From Variovorax sp. KK3 (lineage in GTDB: Bacteria; Pseudomonadota; Gammaproteobacteria; Burkholderiales; Burkholderiaceae_C), in contig NZ_LYVO01000005.1 of assembly GCF_001984055.1 (NCBI RefSeq), forward strand, positions 1-64,000: DNA of 64,000 nt, written 5' to 3'. Each line of letters opens with the position of its first letter. Within the stretch, counting starts at the first letter, position 1. The position numbers and the translations under genes are program-made. Below the pieces are notes generated by a model, which saw only the letters and a program-made list of their open reading frames with translations, was not told the origin of the DNA and ran no database searches. Shown here piece by piece: positions 20,658-30,568 of the stretch.

Positions 20658-20861
20658 TCAGGGCTTGAGCCGCGAGCGAACGTAGATCAGCACGACGCCG
20701 ACGGCCGCCATGGCGGCACCCGGCACGCCGACCGACCAGCCCATCACTTCGTTGGCGCGCCCGGTCGCGAGGCCGAGGATCAGCAGGAACAGGCCGACGT
20801 AGATCAGGATCCAGGTCCATTTCTCGAGCGCGGCATGGGGCTTGGTTTCGTTCGTCGTCAT
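20658..20861 (-). CDS. Small two-helix membrane protein
   Basis: A 67-residue protein with two predicted transmembrane helices (about 18-34, WILIYVGLFLLILGLAT, and 42-61, VGVPGAAMAAVGVVLIYV). I do not recognise a family. Its ATG overlaps the stop of the upstream acyl-CoA dehydrogenase by one base (TGATG), so it is probably translated with it. Its conserved-looking placement inside a catabolic operon suggests an accessory membrane role, but that is inference. Confidence 0.75.
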   Translation of the reverse strand: MTTNETKPHAALEKWTWILIYVGLFLLILGLATGRANEVMGWSVGVPGAAMAAVGVVLIYVRSRLKP

Positions 20862-22693
20862 CAGAAAGCGTCCTCGGGCAGGGCTGCGCAGGTCGGATCG
20901 CGGCGCTCCACCACCTGGAGCCAGGCGTCGATCTTGGGCAGTTCGTAGTGAAAGAAGTAGTCGGTCGCGCCGAGCCGCCCCAACGTGGCCGGCAGGGCCT
21001 TGGACGTGTCGGCGCGCAAGGCATGCTCGGCGACGTCGAGCCAGATCCAGGCCAGCACGACGTGGCCGAAGGCCTGCATGTAGGGCACCGCGTTGGCCAG
21101 CGCCTCTTGCGGGTTGCCGGTCGACCAGGCCGCGCGCGTGGCGCTGCCGATGCGTTGCAGGGCACGGGTCAGCGCCTCGGCATGTGCGGACAGCGCGGGT
21201 AGCTCCGAGGCGCGGCTTGCCGTGCCGGTGATGCGTGCGGCCAGCAGCTGCAATCCGCGCCCATCTTCCATCAGCACCTTGCGGCCCAGCAGGTCGGTGG
21301 CCTGGATGCCATGCGTGCCCTCATGGATCATGTTCAGGCGGTTGTCACGCCAGTACTGCTCCACCGGAAAGTCGCGCGTGTAGCCGTAGCCGCCGTGCAC
21401 CTGGATCGCGAGCGAGTTGGCCTCCAGGCACCATTCGCTGGGCCAGCTCTTGGCGATGGGCGTGAGCACTTCCAGCAGCAGCCGCGCGTCGTCGGCGGCC
21501 TGGGGCTCGCCGGTCTTCTGCTCGTCGACGAGGCGCGCGCAGTACAGCTCGAGCGCCAGTGCGCCTTCGCAGTACGACTTCTGCGCCAGCAGCATCCGGC
21601 GCACGTCGGCGTGTTCGATGATGCGCACCTGCGGACGGGCCGCGTCCTTGCCGGCGGGTCCGACAGGCCGGCCCTGCGGCCGGTTCTTCGCATAGTCGAG
21701 CGAGGCATGGTAGCCGGCCATGCCGAGCATGGTGGCCGCGGTGCCGACGCCGATGCGGGCCTCGTTCATCATGTGGAACATGCAGTGCAGGCCCTTGCCC
21801 GGCGCGCCGACCAGGTAGCCCACTGCGCCCGCTTTGCCATCGACCGGGAACCGGCCTTCGCCGAAGTTCAGCAGCGTGTTGGTCGTGCCGCGCCAGCCGA
21901 GCTTGTGGTTGAGGCCCGCCAGTGCGATATCGTTGCGCTCGCCGGTCAGGCGCCCATCTGTGTCGACCAGCTTCTTGGGCACGATGAAGAGCGAGATGCC
22001 GCGCGTCCCCGGCACCAGCTTGCCGTTCTCGTCCGGAATCTTGGCCAGCACGATATGAACGATGTTCTCGGTCAGCTCATGGTCGCCGGCCGAAATCCAC
22101 ATCTTGTTGCCGGTGAGCCGGTAGCGCGGCCCCAGCGGATCGCTCTGGTAGTCGGGCCCGTCCGGCACGGCGCGCGTGGCCACGTCGCTGAGGCTGGAGC
22201 CGGCCTGCGGTTCCGACAGGCACATGGTGCCCGCCCAGCGCCCCGAAAATTCGTTCTTCGCGAACACGTCCTGCTGCATCGGCGTGCCGTGCACCATCAG
22301 CAGGTTGGCGTTGCCGCTGGTCAGCATGTTCGACCCGATGCTGACCGAGGCCATCGCGAAGAAGCTGTTCGCCGCCGCCTGCAGCGTGTAGGGCAGCTGC
22401 ATGCCGCCGATGTCGTAGTCCTGCGCCGCGCTCAGCATGCCCGAGTCGACGAAGGCCTTGTGGGCGTCGTGCGTGGCCTGCGGCAGCACCACCTTGTCGC
22501 CGTCGAAATGCGGCTCCTGCGTGTCGACCGTGCGGTTGTGCGGCGCGTACTTCTCGCGCGCGATCCGCTCGCAGGTGTCGAGCACCGCATCGAAGGTCTC
22601 GCGGGAATGGTCGGCGAAACGGGTGCGCTGGTTGAGCGACTCGGCTTTCAGCCAGTCGTAGAGGAGGAAGTCGAGGGTGGGGCGAAGGCTCAT
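20861..22693 (-). CDS. Acyl-CoA dehydrogenase with C-terminal extension
   Basis: A 610-residue acyl-CoA dehydrogenase of the long-form family that has an N-terminal AcylCoA_DH_N-type segment (SLRPTLDFLLYDWLKAE) and an extra C-terminal domain. Core motifs are GTMCLSEPQAGSSLSDV (FAD/substrate loop), LTGNKMWISAGDHELTENI, and QVHGGYGYTRDFPVEQYWRD. It would catalyse the first dehydrogenation of a fatty acyl-CoA, passing electrons to ETF. It begins 34 bases after the thiolase gene in transcription order and overlaps the small membrane protein gene at its 3' end. Confidence 0.94.
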   Translation of the reverse strand: MSLRPTLDFLLYDWLKAESLNQRTRFADHSRETFDAVLDTCERIAREKYAPHNRTVDTQEPHFDGDKVVLPQATHDAHKAFVDSGMLSAAQDYDIGGMQLPYTLQAAANSFFAMASVSIGSNMLTSGNANLLMVHGTPMQQDVFAKNEFSGRWAGTMCLSEPQAGSSLSDVATRAVPDGPDYQSDPLGPRYRLTGNKMWISAGDHELTENIVHIVLAKIPDENGKLVPGTRGISLFIVPKKLVDTDGRLTGERNDIALAGLNHKLGWRGTTNTLLNFGEGRFPVDGKAGAVGYLVGAPGKGLHCMFHMMNEARIGVGTAATMLGMAGYHASLDYAKNRPQGRPVGPAGKDAARPQVRIIEHADVRRMLLAQKSYCEGALALELYCARLVDEQKTGEPQAADDARLLLEVLTPIAKSWPSEWCLEANSLAIQVHGGYGYTRDFPVEQYWRDNRLNMIHEGTHGIQATDLLGRKVLMEDGRGLQLLAARITGTASRASELPALSAHAEALTRALQRIGSATRAAWSTGNPQEALANAVPYMQAFGHVVLAWIWLDVAEHALRADTSKALPATLGRLGATDYFFHYELPKIDAWLQVVERRDPTCAALPEDAF

Positions 22694-22727
22694 GGCAAGA
22701 CTTTCAAGATCGGCCTTCGACGGTCGC

Positions 22728-23903
22728 TCAAAGCACCTCGAACACCCCAGCCGCGCCCATCCCCCCACCGATGCACATCGTCACCACGACCTTCTTCGCC
22801 CCGCGCCGCTTGCCTTCGATCAGCGCATGCCCGGTCAGCCGCTGGCCGCTCACGCCGTAGGGGTGGCCGACCGCGATGGCGCCGCCGTTGACGTTGAGGC
22901 GGTCGCCCGGAATACCCAGCTTGTCGCGGCAGTAGATCACCTGCACTGCGAAGGCTTCGTTGAGTTCCCAGAGGTCGATGTCGCTGATCTTCAGGCCCAG
23001 GCGCTTCAGTACCTTGGGGATGGCGAAGACCGGGCCGATGCCCATCTCGTCGGGCTCGCAGCCCGCCACCGCGAAGCCGAGGAATCGGCCCAGGGGCTTC
23101 AGGCCTTTCTTCTCGGCGTAGGACTCATCGACCACCACGCAGGCACCGCCGCCATCGGAGAACTGGCTGGCATTGCCGGCCGAGATCAGGCCGCCCGGAA
23201 TGGCGGAGCGGATGCCGCTGATGCCTTCCTTGGTCGTGCCGGCGCGGATGCCTTCGTCGTTCTCGACCGTCACTTCCTTCGTGCGCAGGCCCATGACCGG
23301 ATCGGCCACGCCGGCCAGCACGGTGATCGGCGCGATCTCGTCCTTGAACAGCCCTTTTTCAAGCGCCGCGGTCGCCTTCTGCTGGCTGGCCGCGCCGTAT
23401 TCGTCCATGGCGTCGCGGCCGATGTCGTAGCGCTTGGCCACCTGCTCGGCGGTCTGCAGCATGTTCCAGTAGATCTCGGGCTTGTGCTTCGCCAGCCAGG
23501 GGTCTGCCAGCATGTGCGTGTTCATCTCGTTCTGCACGCACGAGATGCTTTCCACGCCACCGGCAACATAGACCTCGCCCTCGCCCGCGATGATGCGCTG
23601 CGACGCCGTCGCGATGGTCTGCAGGCCCGAAGAACAGAAGCGGTTGATGGTCATGCCCGACGTGGTGATCGGCAGGCCGGCGCGCAGCGCGATCTGGCGC
23701 GCGATGTTGGCGCCTGTCGCGCCTTCGGGGTTCGCGCAGCCCATGATCACGTCGTCGACCTCGGCCGGCTCGATGCCGGCGCGCGACACCGCATGCTGCA
23801 CCGCGTGGCCGCCCAGCGTGGCGCCATGCGTCATGTTGAAGGCGCCCTTCCAGCTCTTGGCGAGCGGCGTGCGGGCGGTGGAGACGATGACGGCGCGGGT
23901 CAT
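22728..23903 (-). CDS. Acetyl-CoA C-acyltransferase (thiolase, FadA-like)
   Basis: A 391-residue thiolase that cleaves 3-ketoacyl-CoA with CoA to give acetyl-CoA and a shortened acyl-CoA. The acyl-accepting cysteine is in [14 protein letters not shown] (about residue 90), the catalytic histidine in [14 protein letters not shown], and the second cysteine in [12 protein letters not shown] at the C-terminus. Length is normal. The ATG at 23903 starts the conserved [16 protein letters not shown]. With the FadB-like and dehydrogenase genes nearby it completes a beta-oxidation set. Confidence 0.95.
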   Translation of the reverse strand: MTRAVIVSTARTPLAKSWKGAFNMTHGATLGGHAVQHAVSRAGIEPAEVDDVIMGCANPEGATGANIARQIALRAGLPITTSGMTINRFCSSGLQTIATASQRIIAGEGEVYVAGGVESISCVQNEMNTHMLADPWLAKHKPEIYWNMLQTAEQVAKRYDIGRDAMDEYGAASQQKATAALEKGLFKDEIAPITVLAGVADPVMGLRTKEVTVENDEGIRAGTTKEGISGIRSAIPGGLISAGNASQFSDGGGACVVVDESYAEKKGLKPLGRFLGFAVAGCEPDEMGIGPVFAIPKVLKRLGLKISDIDLWELNEAFAVQVIYCRDKLGIPGDRLNVNGGAIAVGHPYGVSGQRLTGHALIEGKRRGAKKVVVTMCIGGGMGAAGVFEVL

Positions 23904-23938
23904 GGTGAAGTCCTTTGCAACAAGAAAGATGGAAAAAG

Positions 23939-25411
23939 CTACTGGGGCTGCGCGGTGTTGCGCAGCAGCTGGTGATAGAACTGGATCATCTCGATGTAGT
24001 TGGCGATCGAAATGCGCTCGTTGGTACCGTGAAAGCGAGGCAGCTCCTCGGGCTTGGCGCGCACTGGCGAGAAGCGGTAGACGGCATCGCTGACGATCGA
24101 GAAGTGGCGCGAGTCGGTGGCCGCAATCATCAGGCCCGGTGCCACCACGGCTTCTGGGAACACCTGGCGCACCGACTGCGCGATGGCGCGGTAGCCGAGC
24201 CCATCCGTCGGCGACACCGGCGAAGGCTCGGAATTGCCGGGGTAGGCCTTGATCGCGATCGCATCGTTGCCGAGGGCCTTGCGCAGATGCGCTTCGACCG
24301 AGGCCAGGCTGTCGCCCGGCAGCACGCGGAAATTGACGGCTGCCTCGGCTCGGCCCGGCAGCACGTTGTCCTTGTTGCCGGCGCGCACGATGGTCAGCGC
24401 AGTGGTGGTGCGCAGCATGGCGTTGCTGCTGCTGCCTTTTTCGAGCTGGCCCTGCACCACGGGCCCGAAGAGCCACAGGTTCGACAACGCCACGCGATTG
24501 AAGCCGCTCATCTCGGGCGCCAGCGTGCCGAACATCTCGCCGGCCACGCCGCTGATGGCGGCCGGCATCGGGTCGGCCTCGAGCCGGGCCAGTGCGGCGC
24601 TCATGCTGCCGATGGCCGTGCGCGACGGTGGCATCGACGAATGGCCCGGCGGCATGTCCAGCGACAGGAAGAAGGTGGCGTAGCCTTTCTCTGCCAGGCC
24701 GATGAGCGCGGCCGGCTTGTCGAGGCCCGGCAGCACGCCCTCGGTGACCAGCAGGCCTTCGTCGAGCACCCATTCGAGCCTGACGCCGCGCGACTTCAGC
24801 AGCTCGGCGATGGGCCTGGCGCCCCGCAGGCCGCTGACTTCCTCATCGTCGCCCGCCACCAGGTAGATGGTCTGCCGCGGCTGGAAGCCCTGGGCCAGCA
24901 GCAGTTCGACGGCTTCCATCTGAGCGAGCAGGTTGCCCTTGTTGTCCCAGGTGCCCCGGCCCCAGACGAAGCCGTCCTTGATCTCGCCGCTGAACGGGTC
25001 GACTTCCCAGGCCTTTTCGGTGCCGGGCGCGATCGGCACCACGTCCTGGTGTGCCATCAGCGCGATCGGCCTGGCCGACGGGTCGCTGCCGGACCAGGTG
25101 TAGAGCAGCGCGTTGTCGCCGATCACTTCTTTTTTCAGCGCGGCGTGCAGCTTGGGAAAATGTTGCGCCAGGTAGGTGTGGAGCTTCTTGAACTCCTCGC
25201 CGTTCTGCTGAAGGCCCTCGAAGCTCGACACGGTACGGATCGGAATCGCGCCGGCCAGCCGCTGGGCGGCCGCGCGTTCGTCCACGGCCACCTTCTGCGC
25301 AGGCGGCACCTGCAGCTGCAGCGAAGGCCGGCGCCAGGTGTTGCACGCCACCACCAGCGCCAGCAGCACCAGCGCCGCCAGCAGCGTGAGCAATACCTTC
25401 CTGATCACCAC
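23939..25411 (-). CDS. M20-family metallopeptidase, membrane-anchored
   Basis: A 490-residue zinc peptidase or amidohydrolase of the M20 / carboxypeptidase-S type. The N-terminus is one hydrophobic helix (about 5-22) ending VVAC, which could be a lipobox, so the enzyme is either lipid-anchored or TM-anchored and extracytoplasmic. Metal and catalytic motifs are [29 protein letters not shown] and HGTNERI. It hydrolyses peptide or N-acyl amino-acid bonds in relatives. It lies between the thiolase and FadB-like genes with a 16-base gap to the latter, so it is probably co-transcribed, though its link to beta-oxidation is unclear. Confidence 0.9.
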   Translation of the reverse strand: MVIRKVLLTLLAALVLLALVVACNTWRRPSLQLQVPPAQKVAVDERAAAQRLAGAIPIRTVSSFEGLQQNGEEFKKLHTYLAQHFPKLHAALKKEVIGDNALLYTWSGSDPSARPIALMAHQDVVPIAPGTEKAWEVDPFSGEIKDGFVWGRGTWDNKGNLLAQMEAVELLLAQGFQPRQTIYLVAGDDEEVSGLRGARPIAELLKSRGVRLEWVLDEGLLVTEGVLPGLDKPAALIGLAEKGYATFFLSLDMPPGHSSMPPSRTAIGSMSAALARLEADPMPAAISGVAGEMFGTLAPEMSGFNRVALSNLWLFGPVVQGQLEKGSSSNAMLRTTTALTIVRAGNKDNVLPGRAEAAVNFRVLPGDSLASVEAHLRKALGNDAIAIKAYPGNSEPSPVSPTDGLGYRAIAQSVRQVFPEAVVAPGLMIAATDSRHFSIVSDAVYRFSPVRAKPEELPRFHGTNERISIANYIEMIQFYHQLLRNTAQPQ

Positions 25412-25427
25412 CGGGCCCCGCGCGCCT

Positions 25428-27530
25428 TCAGCCGAACTGCTTGCCGTCGGCCACCAGCTTCTGGATCAGCGGCGCGGGCTGCCAGAACGACGCGTCGTCG
25501 CGCGGGTTCTTGGCGAAGCGCTTCATGGCCTCGGCCACGTTGTACAGGCCGACCTGGTTGGCGTAATGCATGGGGCCGCCGCGCCAGATCGGGAAACCGT
25601 AGCCGGTGAGGTACACCATGTCGATGTCGCCCGACTTCGAGGCGATGCCGTCCTCGAGGATGTGCGCACCTTCGTTGACCAGCGCATAGACCAGGCGCTG
25701 CACGATCTCGTCGTCGGAGATCTTGCGCGGCGTGATGCCCAGTTCCTTGCGGTGCTCCTCGATCATCTTGTCGACCAGCGCCGACGGAATCGCGTCGCGC
25801 TTGCCGGCCTTGTAGTCGTACCACCCTGCCCCGGTCTTCTGGCCGAAGCGGCCCAGCTCGCAGAGCTTGTCGGCCGTGCGGCTGTACTTCATGTCGGGGA
25901 AGTCGACCGAGCGGCGCTTGCGAATCGCCCAGCCGATGTCGTTGCCGGCCAGGTCGCCCATGCGGAACGGGCCCATGGCGAAGCCGAACTTCTCGACGGC
26001 CTTGTCGACCTGCTGCGGCGTGGCGCCTTCGTCCAGCAGAAAGCCGGCCTGGCGCGAGTACTGCTCGATCATGCGGTTGCCGATGAAGCCGTCGCACACG
26101 CCCGAGACCACGGCCGTCTTCTTGATCTTCTTGGCCACGCTCATCACGGTGGCCAGCACGTCCTTGCCGGTCTTGGCGCCGCGCACCACTTCGAGCAGCT
26201 TCATCACGTTGGCCGGGCTGAAGAAGTGCATGCCGATCACGTCTTGCGGACGCTTGGTGAAGGCTGCGATCTTGTCGACGTCGAGCGTGGACGTGTTGGA
26301 GGCCAGGATGGCGCCGGGCTTGGCGACACGGTCCAGCTCGCCGAACACCTTTTCCTTGACGCCCAGCTCTTCGAAGACGGCCTCGATGATCAGGTCGGCA
26401 TCCTTCAGGTCGTCGTAGGACAGCGTCGTCTTCAGCAGCGACATGCGCTGGTCGTACTTGTCGGCCTTGAGCTTGCCCTTCTTGACCTGCGCCTCGTAGT
26501 TCTTGCGGATGGTCGCCACACCGCGGTCGAGCGCTTCCTGCTTCGTCTCGAGGATGGTGACCGGGATGCCTGCGTTCAGGAAGTTCATGCTGATGCCGCC
26601 ACCCATGGTGCCGGCGCCGATCACGCCCACCGTCTTGATGGTGCGCTGGGGCGTGTCGTCGGCCACGTCGGGAATGCGCGAGGCGGCGCGCTCGGCCATG
26701 AACAGGTGGCGCAGCGCGACCGATTCGGGCGTGAACATCAGGTTGGTGAAGTGGCGGCGCTCCTCGGCCATGCCGTCGTCGAACTTGCGCTTGGTCGCGG
26801 CCTCGGCCGCGTCGACGCACTTGAGGGGCGCCGGGTAGTTCTTCGACATGGCGCCGACGGTGTTGCGCGCGAACTGGAAGTAGGCGTCGCCTTGCGGATG
26901 CTTGCACGGCAGGTTGCGCACCAGCGGCAGGTCGCCGCCCTTGGCGGCCACCGACTTGGCGAACTCCACGGCCTCGTCGAACAGCGACTCGGGCGATGCC
27001 GCGAGCTTGTCGAACAGCTTCTGGCCCGGCAGCGAGGCGAGCAGTTCGCTCTTGACCGGCTCGCCGCTCACGATCATGTTGAGCGCGGTTTCGACGCCCA
27101 GCACGCGCGGCAGTCGCTGCGTGCCGCCGGCGCCGGGAATGAGGCCCAGCTTGACTTCGGGCAGCGCGACGCTGGTGCCGGGTGCGGCCACGCGGTAGTG
27201 GCAGCCCAGGGCCAGTTCGAGGCCGCCGCCCATGCAGACCGAATGAATGGCCGCGACGATCGGCTTGGTGGAATGCTCGAGCGCCAGGATCACGCTCAGC
27301 AGGTTCGGGTCTTGAATGGCCTTGGGTGTGCCGAACTCCTTGATGTCGGCACCGCCCGAAAACGCCTTGCCGGCGCCGGTGAGCACGATAGCCTTGACGG
27401 CGGCATCGTCCAGCGCCTTCGACAGGCCTTCCGTGATGCCGACGCGGGTCGCGTATCCGAGTCCGTTGACCGGGGGATTCGCCAGGGTGATCACGGCGAC
27501 ATCGCCGAGCACTTTGTATTCAGCCGTCAT
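25428..27530 (-). CDS. FadB/FadJ-like multifunctional beta-oxidation enzyme
   Basis: A 700-residue protein fusing an enoyl-CoA hydratase/isomerase domain (about 1-190; [12 protein letters not shown] and [18 protein letters not shown] with the oxyanion region, [20 protein letters not shown]) to a 3-hydroxyacyl-CoA dehydrogenase (NAD motif [20 protein letters not shown] near 304, catalytic [13 protein letters not shown], then C-terminal domains). It hydrates enoyl-CoA and oxidises the L-3-hydroxyacyl-CoA with NAD. The ATG at 27530 has AAAGGAACG upstream and begins the hydratase fold; the frame extends 27 codons further without conservation. It is the first gene of the catabolic operon. Confidence 0.95.
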   Translation of the reverse strand: MTAEYKVLGDVAVITLANPPVNGLGYATRVGITEGLSKALDDAAVKAIVLTGAGKAFSGGADIKEFGTPKAIQDPNLLSVILALEHSTKPIVAAIHSVCMGGGLELALGCHYRVAAPGTSVALPEVKLGLIPGAGGTQRLPRVLGVETALNMIVSGEPVKSELLASLPGQKLFDKLAASPESLFDEAVEFAKSVAAKGGDLPLVRNLPCKHPQGDAYFQFARNTVGAMSKNYPAPLKCVDAAEAATKRKFDDGMAEERRHFTNLMFTPESVALRHLFMAERAASRIPDVADDTPQRTIKTVGVIGAGTMGGGISMNFLNAGIPVTILETKQEALDRGVATIRKNYEAQVKKGKLKADKYDQRMSLLKTTLSYDDLKDADLIIEAVFEELGVKEKVFGELDRVAKPGAILASNTSTLDVDKIAAFTKRPQDVIGMHFFSPANVMKLLEVVRGAKTGKDVLATVMSVAKKIKKTAVVSGVCDGFIGNRMIEQYSRQAGFLLDEGATPQQVDKAVEKFGFAMGPFRMGDLAGNDIGWAIRKRRSVDFPDMKYSRTADKLCELGRFGQKTGAGWYDYKAGKRDAIPSALVDKMIEEHRKELGITPRKISDDEIVQRLVYALVNEGAHILEDGIASKSGDIDMVYLTGYGFPIWRGGPMHYANQVGLYNVAEAMKRFAKNPRDDASFWQPAPLIQKLVADGKQFG

Positions 27531-27715
27531 GCTGCGTTCCTTTGGGATGGGAGAGGATCGAAAAGCGGATTCGGGGGTTCGAGTCGGAGCATGCACCTTG
27601 CGCTGCTGCACCGCATCTAAAAAGCACGGACGTTCTTTTTTCGGAAGATTCTAGGCCTTTGAAGCGACCTCGCAATGAAGCCCAGTCGCTGGCGAGACAT
27701 TCACCGCGCGAGCGG

Positions 27716-28411
27716 TCAGACCTCGAGCCACTCCTTGCGGGTGGTGGCGTCGGCGCGCAGGCTGTCGGGCGTGCCGTCGAACACGATGCTGCCGTGGCCC
27801 ATGACGAGCGCGCGGTCGGAGATCTGCATGGCGATGGTGAGCTTCTGCTCGATCAGCAGCACCGAGATGCCCTTGTCCTTGAGCGTGCGCAGGTACTGCC
27901 CCACCAGCTCGACGATCTTCGGCGCCAGGCCTTCGGTCGGCTCGTCGATGATGATCAGGTCGGGGTCGCCCATGAGCGTGCGGCACAGCGTCAGCATCTG
28001 CTGTTCACCGCCCGAGAGCACGCCGGCTTCGGTGTGCTGGCGCTCCTTGAGGCGCGGGAACATGCCGTACATGTCGTCGAAGGACCAGCGGCTGCCTTTG
28101 CCGCTGCCCTTCTGCCCGAGGAGCAGGTTCTGGTGCACGGTGAGCTTGGGGAAGATGTCGCGGTTCTCGGGCACGTAGCCGATGCCCAGGTGCGCGATCT
28201 CGTAGGCCTTGCGGCGCAGGATGTCCTGGCCCTTCCAGTGCAGGCCTCCCTCGGCATGCACCAGGCCCATGATGGCCTTGGCAGTGGTGGAGCGGCCCGA
28301 GCCGTTGCGGCCCAGCAGCGCGACGATTTCGCCGGCGTTGACGCCGAACGAAACGCCGTGCAGCACGTGGCTCTTGCCGTAATAGGCGTGAATGTCTTCG
28401 AGCTTCAGCAT
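27716..28411 (-). CDS. livF: Branched-chain-type ABC transporter ATPase LivF, unusual Walker A
   Basis: A 231-residue ATPase of the LivF subfamily, forming a heterodimer with LivG on the cytosolic face of the importer. The signature is VLSGGEQQMLTLCRTL and Walker B is LIIIDEPTEGLAP. Walker A reads GRNGSGRSTT, with Arg40 in place of the usual lysine; the codon is unambiguous at 28292-28294. This can weaken ATP hydrolysis at one site, or be a lineage-specific variant. It is the last gene of the livKHMGF-type operon, 21 bases after livG. Confidence 0.93.
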   Translation of the reverse strand: MLKLEDIHAYYGKSHVLHGVSFGVNAGEIVALLGRNGSGRSTTAKAIMGLVHAEGGLHWKGQDILRRKAYEIAHLGIGYVPENRDIFPKLTVHQNLLLGQKGSGKGSRWSFDDMYGMFPRLKERQHTEAGVLSGGEQQMLTLCRTLMGDPDLIIIDEPTEGLAPKIVELVGQYLRTLKDKGISVLLIEQKLTIAMQISDRALVMGHGSIVFDGTPDSLRADATTRKEWLEV

Positions 28412-28432
28412 GTGTGTCTACCTGCTCCTGCC

Positions 28433-29206
28433 TCAGTGACCAGCGCCCTGTGCGTCGGCGACCGACGAGCCGAGGTACGCCTCCTGCACGCGCGCGTTGG
28501 CGCGCACCGCGGCCGGCGTGTCGAAGGCGATGACCTCGCCGTACACCACCACCGCGATCTTGTCGGCCAGGCCGAAGACCACGCCCATGTCGTGCTCGAC
28601 GGTCAGCAGGGTCTTGCCGATGGTGACGTGCTTGATCAGTGCGATGAAGTGCGAGGTCTCGGTCTTGCTCATGCCGGCCGTTGGCTCGTCGAGCAGGATG
28701 ACGCTGGCACCGCCGGCGATGGTGATGCCGATCTCCAGCGCGCGCTGCTCGGCGTAGGTCAGATTGACGGCCAGCACGTCGCGCTTCTTCTCCAGGCCCA
28801 CCTGGCGCACCAGTTCTTCGGCGCGCTCGTTGGCATCGTCGAGCTTCGACAGGAAGCGCAGGAAGCTGTAGCGGTAGCCCAGGCTCCACAGGACCCCGCA
28901 GCGCAGGTTCTCGAAGACGCTGAGCTTGGGGAAGATGTTGGTGATCTGGAAGCTGCGCGACAGGCCCAGCCGGTTGACCTCGTACGGCTTCATGCCGTCG
29001 ATGCGCTGGCCGTGCAGCCGCACTTCGCCGCTGGTGGGTGTGAGGCGGCCGCTGATCAGGTTGAACAGCGTGGACTTGCCCGCGCCGTTCGGGCCGATGA
29101 TGGCGACACGGTCGCCCGCCGCCACCGCGAGGTCGACGCCGCGGATGATTTCGGTCTTGCCGAAGTTCTTGCGGAGATCCTTGAGCTCCAGGGCATACGT
29201 CGTCAT
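28433..29206 (-). CDS. livG: Branched-chain-type ABC transporter ATPase LivG
   Basis: A 257-residue ATPase with an intact Walker A (IIGPNGAGKSTLFNLISG), the LivG-type insertion YSFLRFLSKLDDANERAEEL, the signature-like LTYAEQRALEIGI, and Walker B VILLDEPTAGMSKTE. It pairs with LivF to energise the LivHM permease. The start overlaps the livM stop by ATGA (29203-29206), implying coupled translation. Specificity of the transporter is set by the binding protein and cannot be read here. Confidence 0.95.
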   Translation of the reverse strand: MTTYALELKDLRKNFGKTEIIRGVDLAVAAGDRVAIIGPNGAGKSTLFNLISGRLTPTSGEVRLHGQRIDGMKPYEVNRLGLSRSFQITNIFPKLSVFENLRCGVLWSLGYRYSFLRFLSKLDDANERAEELVRQVGLEKKRDVLAVNLTYAEQRALEIGITIAGGASVILLDEPTAGMSKTETSHFIALIKHVTIGKTLLTVEHDMGVVFGLADKIAVVVYGEVIAFDTPAAVRANARVQEAYLGSSVADAQGAGH

Positions 29207-30564
29207 GCCATCTCCCTCCGCTTGATCTCGGCTTCGATCTCTTCCTGTGCCTTGCCCCAGACCTTGACGAAGCGCCGGCGGATGACCTCGACGGCGGCCA
29301 GGCCGATCAGCAGCAAGGCGGCCGCGCCGGCCCAGCTCGCGACGGTGGAGGTGTCGAGCGCCACGCCGAAGAAGTTGAGCCTGGGCCCGAGCGCCGAGTT
29401 GAGCTGGATGTGATAGATCATCTCGATCACGGCCGCCGCACCGACAATCAACGGAATCGCAGCCAGCGCGAAGGCGCCATACAGGCCCCAGAAGCGGTTG
29501 AACTTGCCGAACTTCGCCACCCGCAGGTTCATCATGATCAGGCTGGCGATGCCGCCGGGCGCGAACATCACCATGAACACGAAGACCAGGCCGAAGTAGA
29601 GCTGCCAGGCCTTCGACAGCTCCGACAGCAGCACCGACGCGAACACCAGCAGCACCGCGCCGATGATCGGCCCGAAGAAGAAGGTGGCGCCGCCCAAGAA
29701 GGTGAAGAGCAGGTAGCCGCCCGAGCGGATCGCGTTCAGGCTGTCGGCCGCGTTGACGATCTCGAAGTTGATCGCCGCCAGGCCGCCGCCCACGCCGGCG
29801 AAGAAGCCCGCGATGATGAAGGCGAAGTAGCGCACCCGCTGCGTGTTGTAGCCGATGAACTCCACGCGCTCGGGGTTGTCGCGCACCGCGTTGAGGATGC
29901 GGCCCAGCGGCGTGCCGGTGAAGGCGTACATCAGCGCCGTGCAGACGAAGCAGTAGACCGCGATCAGGTAGTACACCTGCAGCTGCGAGCCGAAGTTGAA
30001 GCCCAGGAAGCTGCCGTACACGCGGTCGGTGGTCACCCCGCCCTCGCCGCCGAAGAAGGTCGGGAACATCAGCGACATGGCCGCCACCAGCTCGCCGATG
30101 CCCAGCGTGATCATCGCGAAGGTGGTGCCCGACTTCTTGGTCGTGACGAAGCCGAACAGGATGGCGAAGAACATGCCCGCCAGGCCGCCCACCACGGGAA
30201 TGAGCACCAGCGGGATTGGCCAGCCGCCCTTGCCCGCCAGGTTCATCGCATGAATGGCGAGGAACGAGCCCAGTCCGGTGTAGACCGCGTGACCGAAGCT
30301 CAGCATGCCGCCCTGGCCGAGCAGGATGTTGTAGCTCAGGCAGATGATGATCAGGTAGCCGATCTGCGAGGCCATGGTCAGCGCCAGGCTGCTGCGGAAG
30401 ATGTGCGGCGCCAGGATCAGCGCCAGTGCGAACAGCGTCCAGATCAGGTAGCGGCCGATGTTCCAGGGCTTGAAGCGGTAGTACTGCTTCGGGCCCGAGG
30501 TGGCTGCATGCTCGGCGCCGGTCGCGGTTGGCGCCTGCGTCAGGCTGTCGTGGGTCGTGCTCAT
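29203..30564 (-). CDS. livM: Branched-chain-type ABC transporter permease LivM
   Basis: A 453-residue inner-membrane permease. It has the LivM landmarks NILLGQGGMLSFGHAVYTG, TKKSGTTFAMITLGIGEL, GRILNAVRDNPERVEFIGYN and the EAA-like region, with about ten hydrophobic segments. The N-terminal 35 residues are hydrophilic, and the C-terminus ends in a charged tail (EEIEAEIKRREMA), making it longer than the typical 330-420 residues. It forms the channel with LivH. Gap to livH is only 4 bases. Confidence 0.94.
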   Translation of the reverse strand: MSTTHDSLTQAPTATGAEHAATSGPKQYYRFKPWNIGRYLIWTLFALALILAPHIFRSSLALTMASQIGYLIIICLSYNILLGQGGMLSFGHAVYTGLGSFLAIHAMNLAGKGGWPIPLVLIPVVGGLAGMFFAILFGFVTTKKSGTTFAMITLGIGELVAAMSLMFPTFFGGEGGVTTDRVYGSFLGFNFGSQLQVYYLIAVYCFVCTALMYAFTGTPLGRILNAVRDNPERVEFIGYNTQRVRYFAFIIAGFFAGVGGGLAAINFEIVNAADSLNAIRSGGYLLFTFLGGATFFFGPIIGAVLLVFASVLLSELSKAWQLYFGLVFVFMVMFAPGGIASLIMMNLRVAKFGKFNRFWGLYGAFALAAIPLIVGAAAVIEMIYHIQLNSALGPRLNFFGVALDTSTVASWAGAAALLLIGLAAVEVIRRRFVKVWGKAQEEIEAEIKRREMA

Positions 30565-30568
30565 GTTC

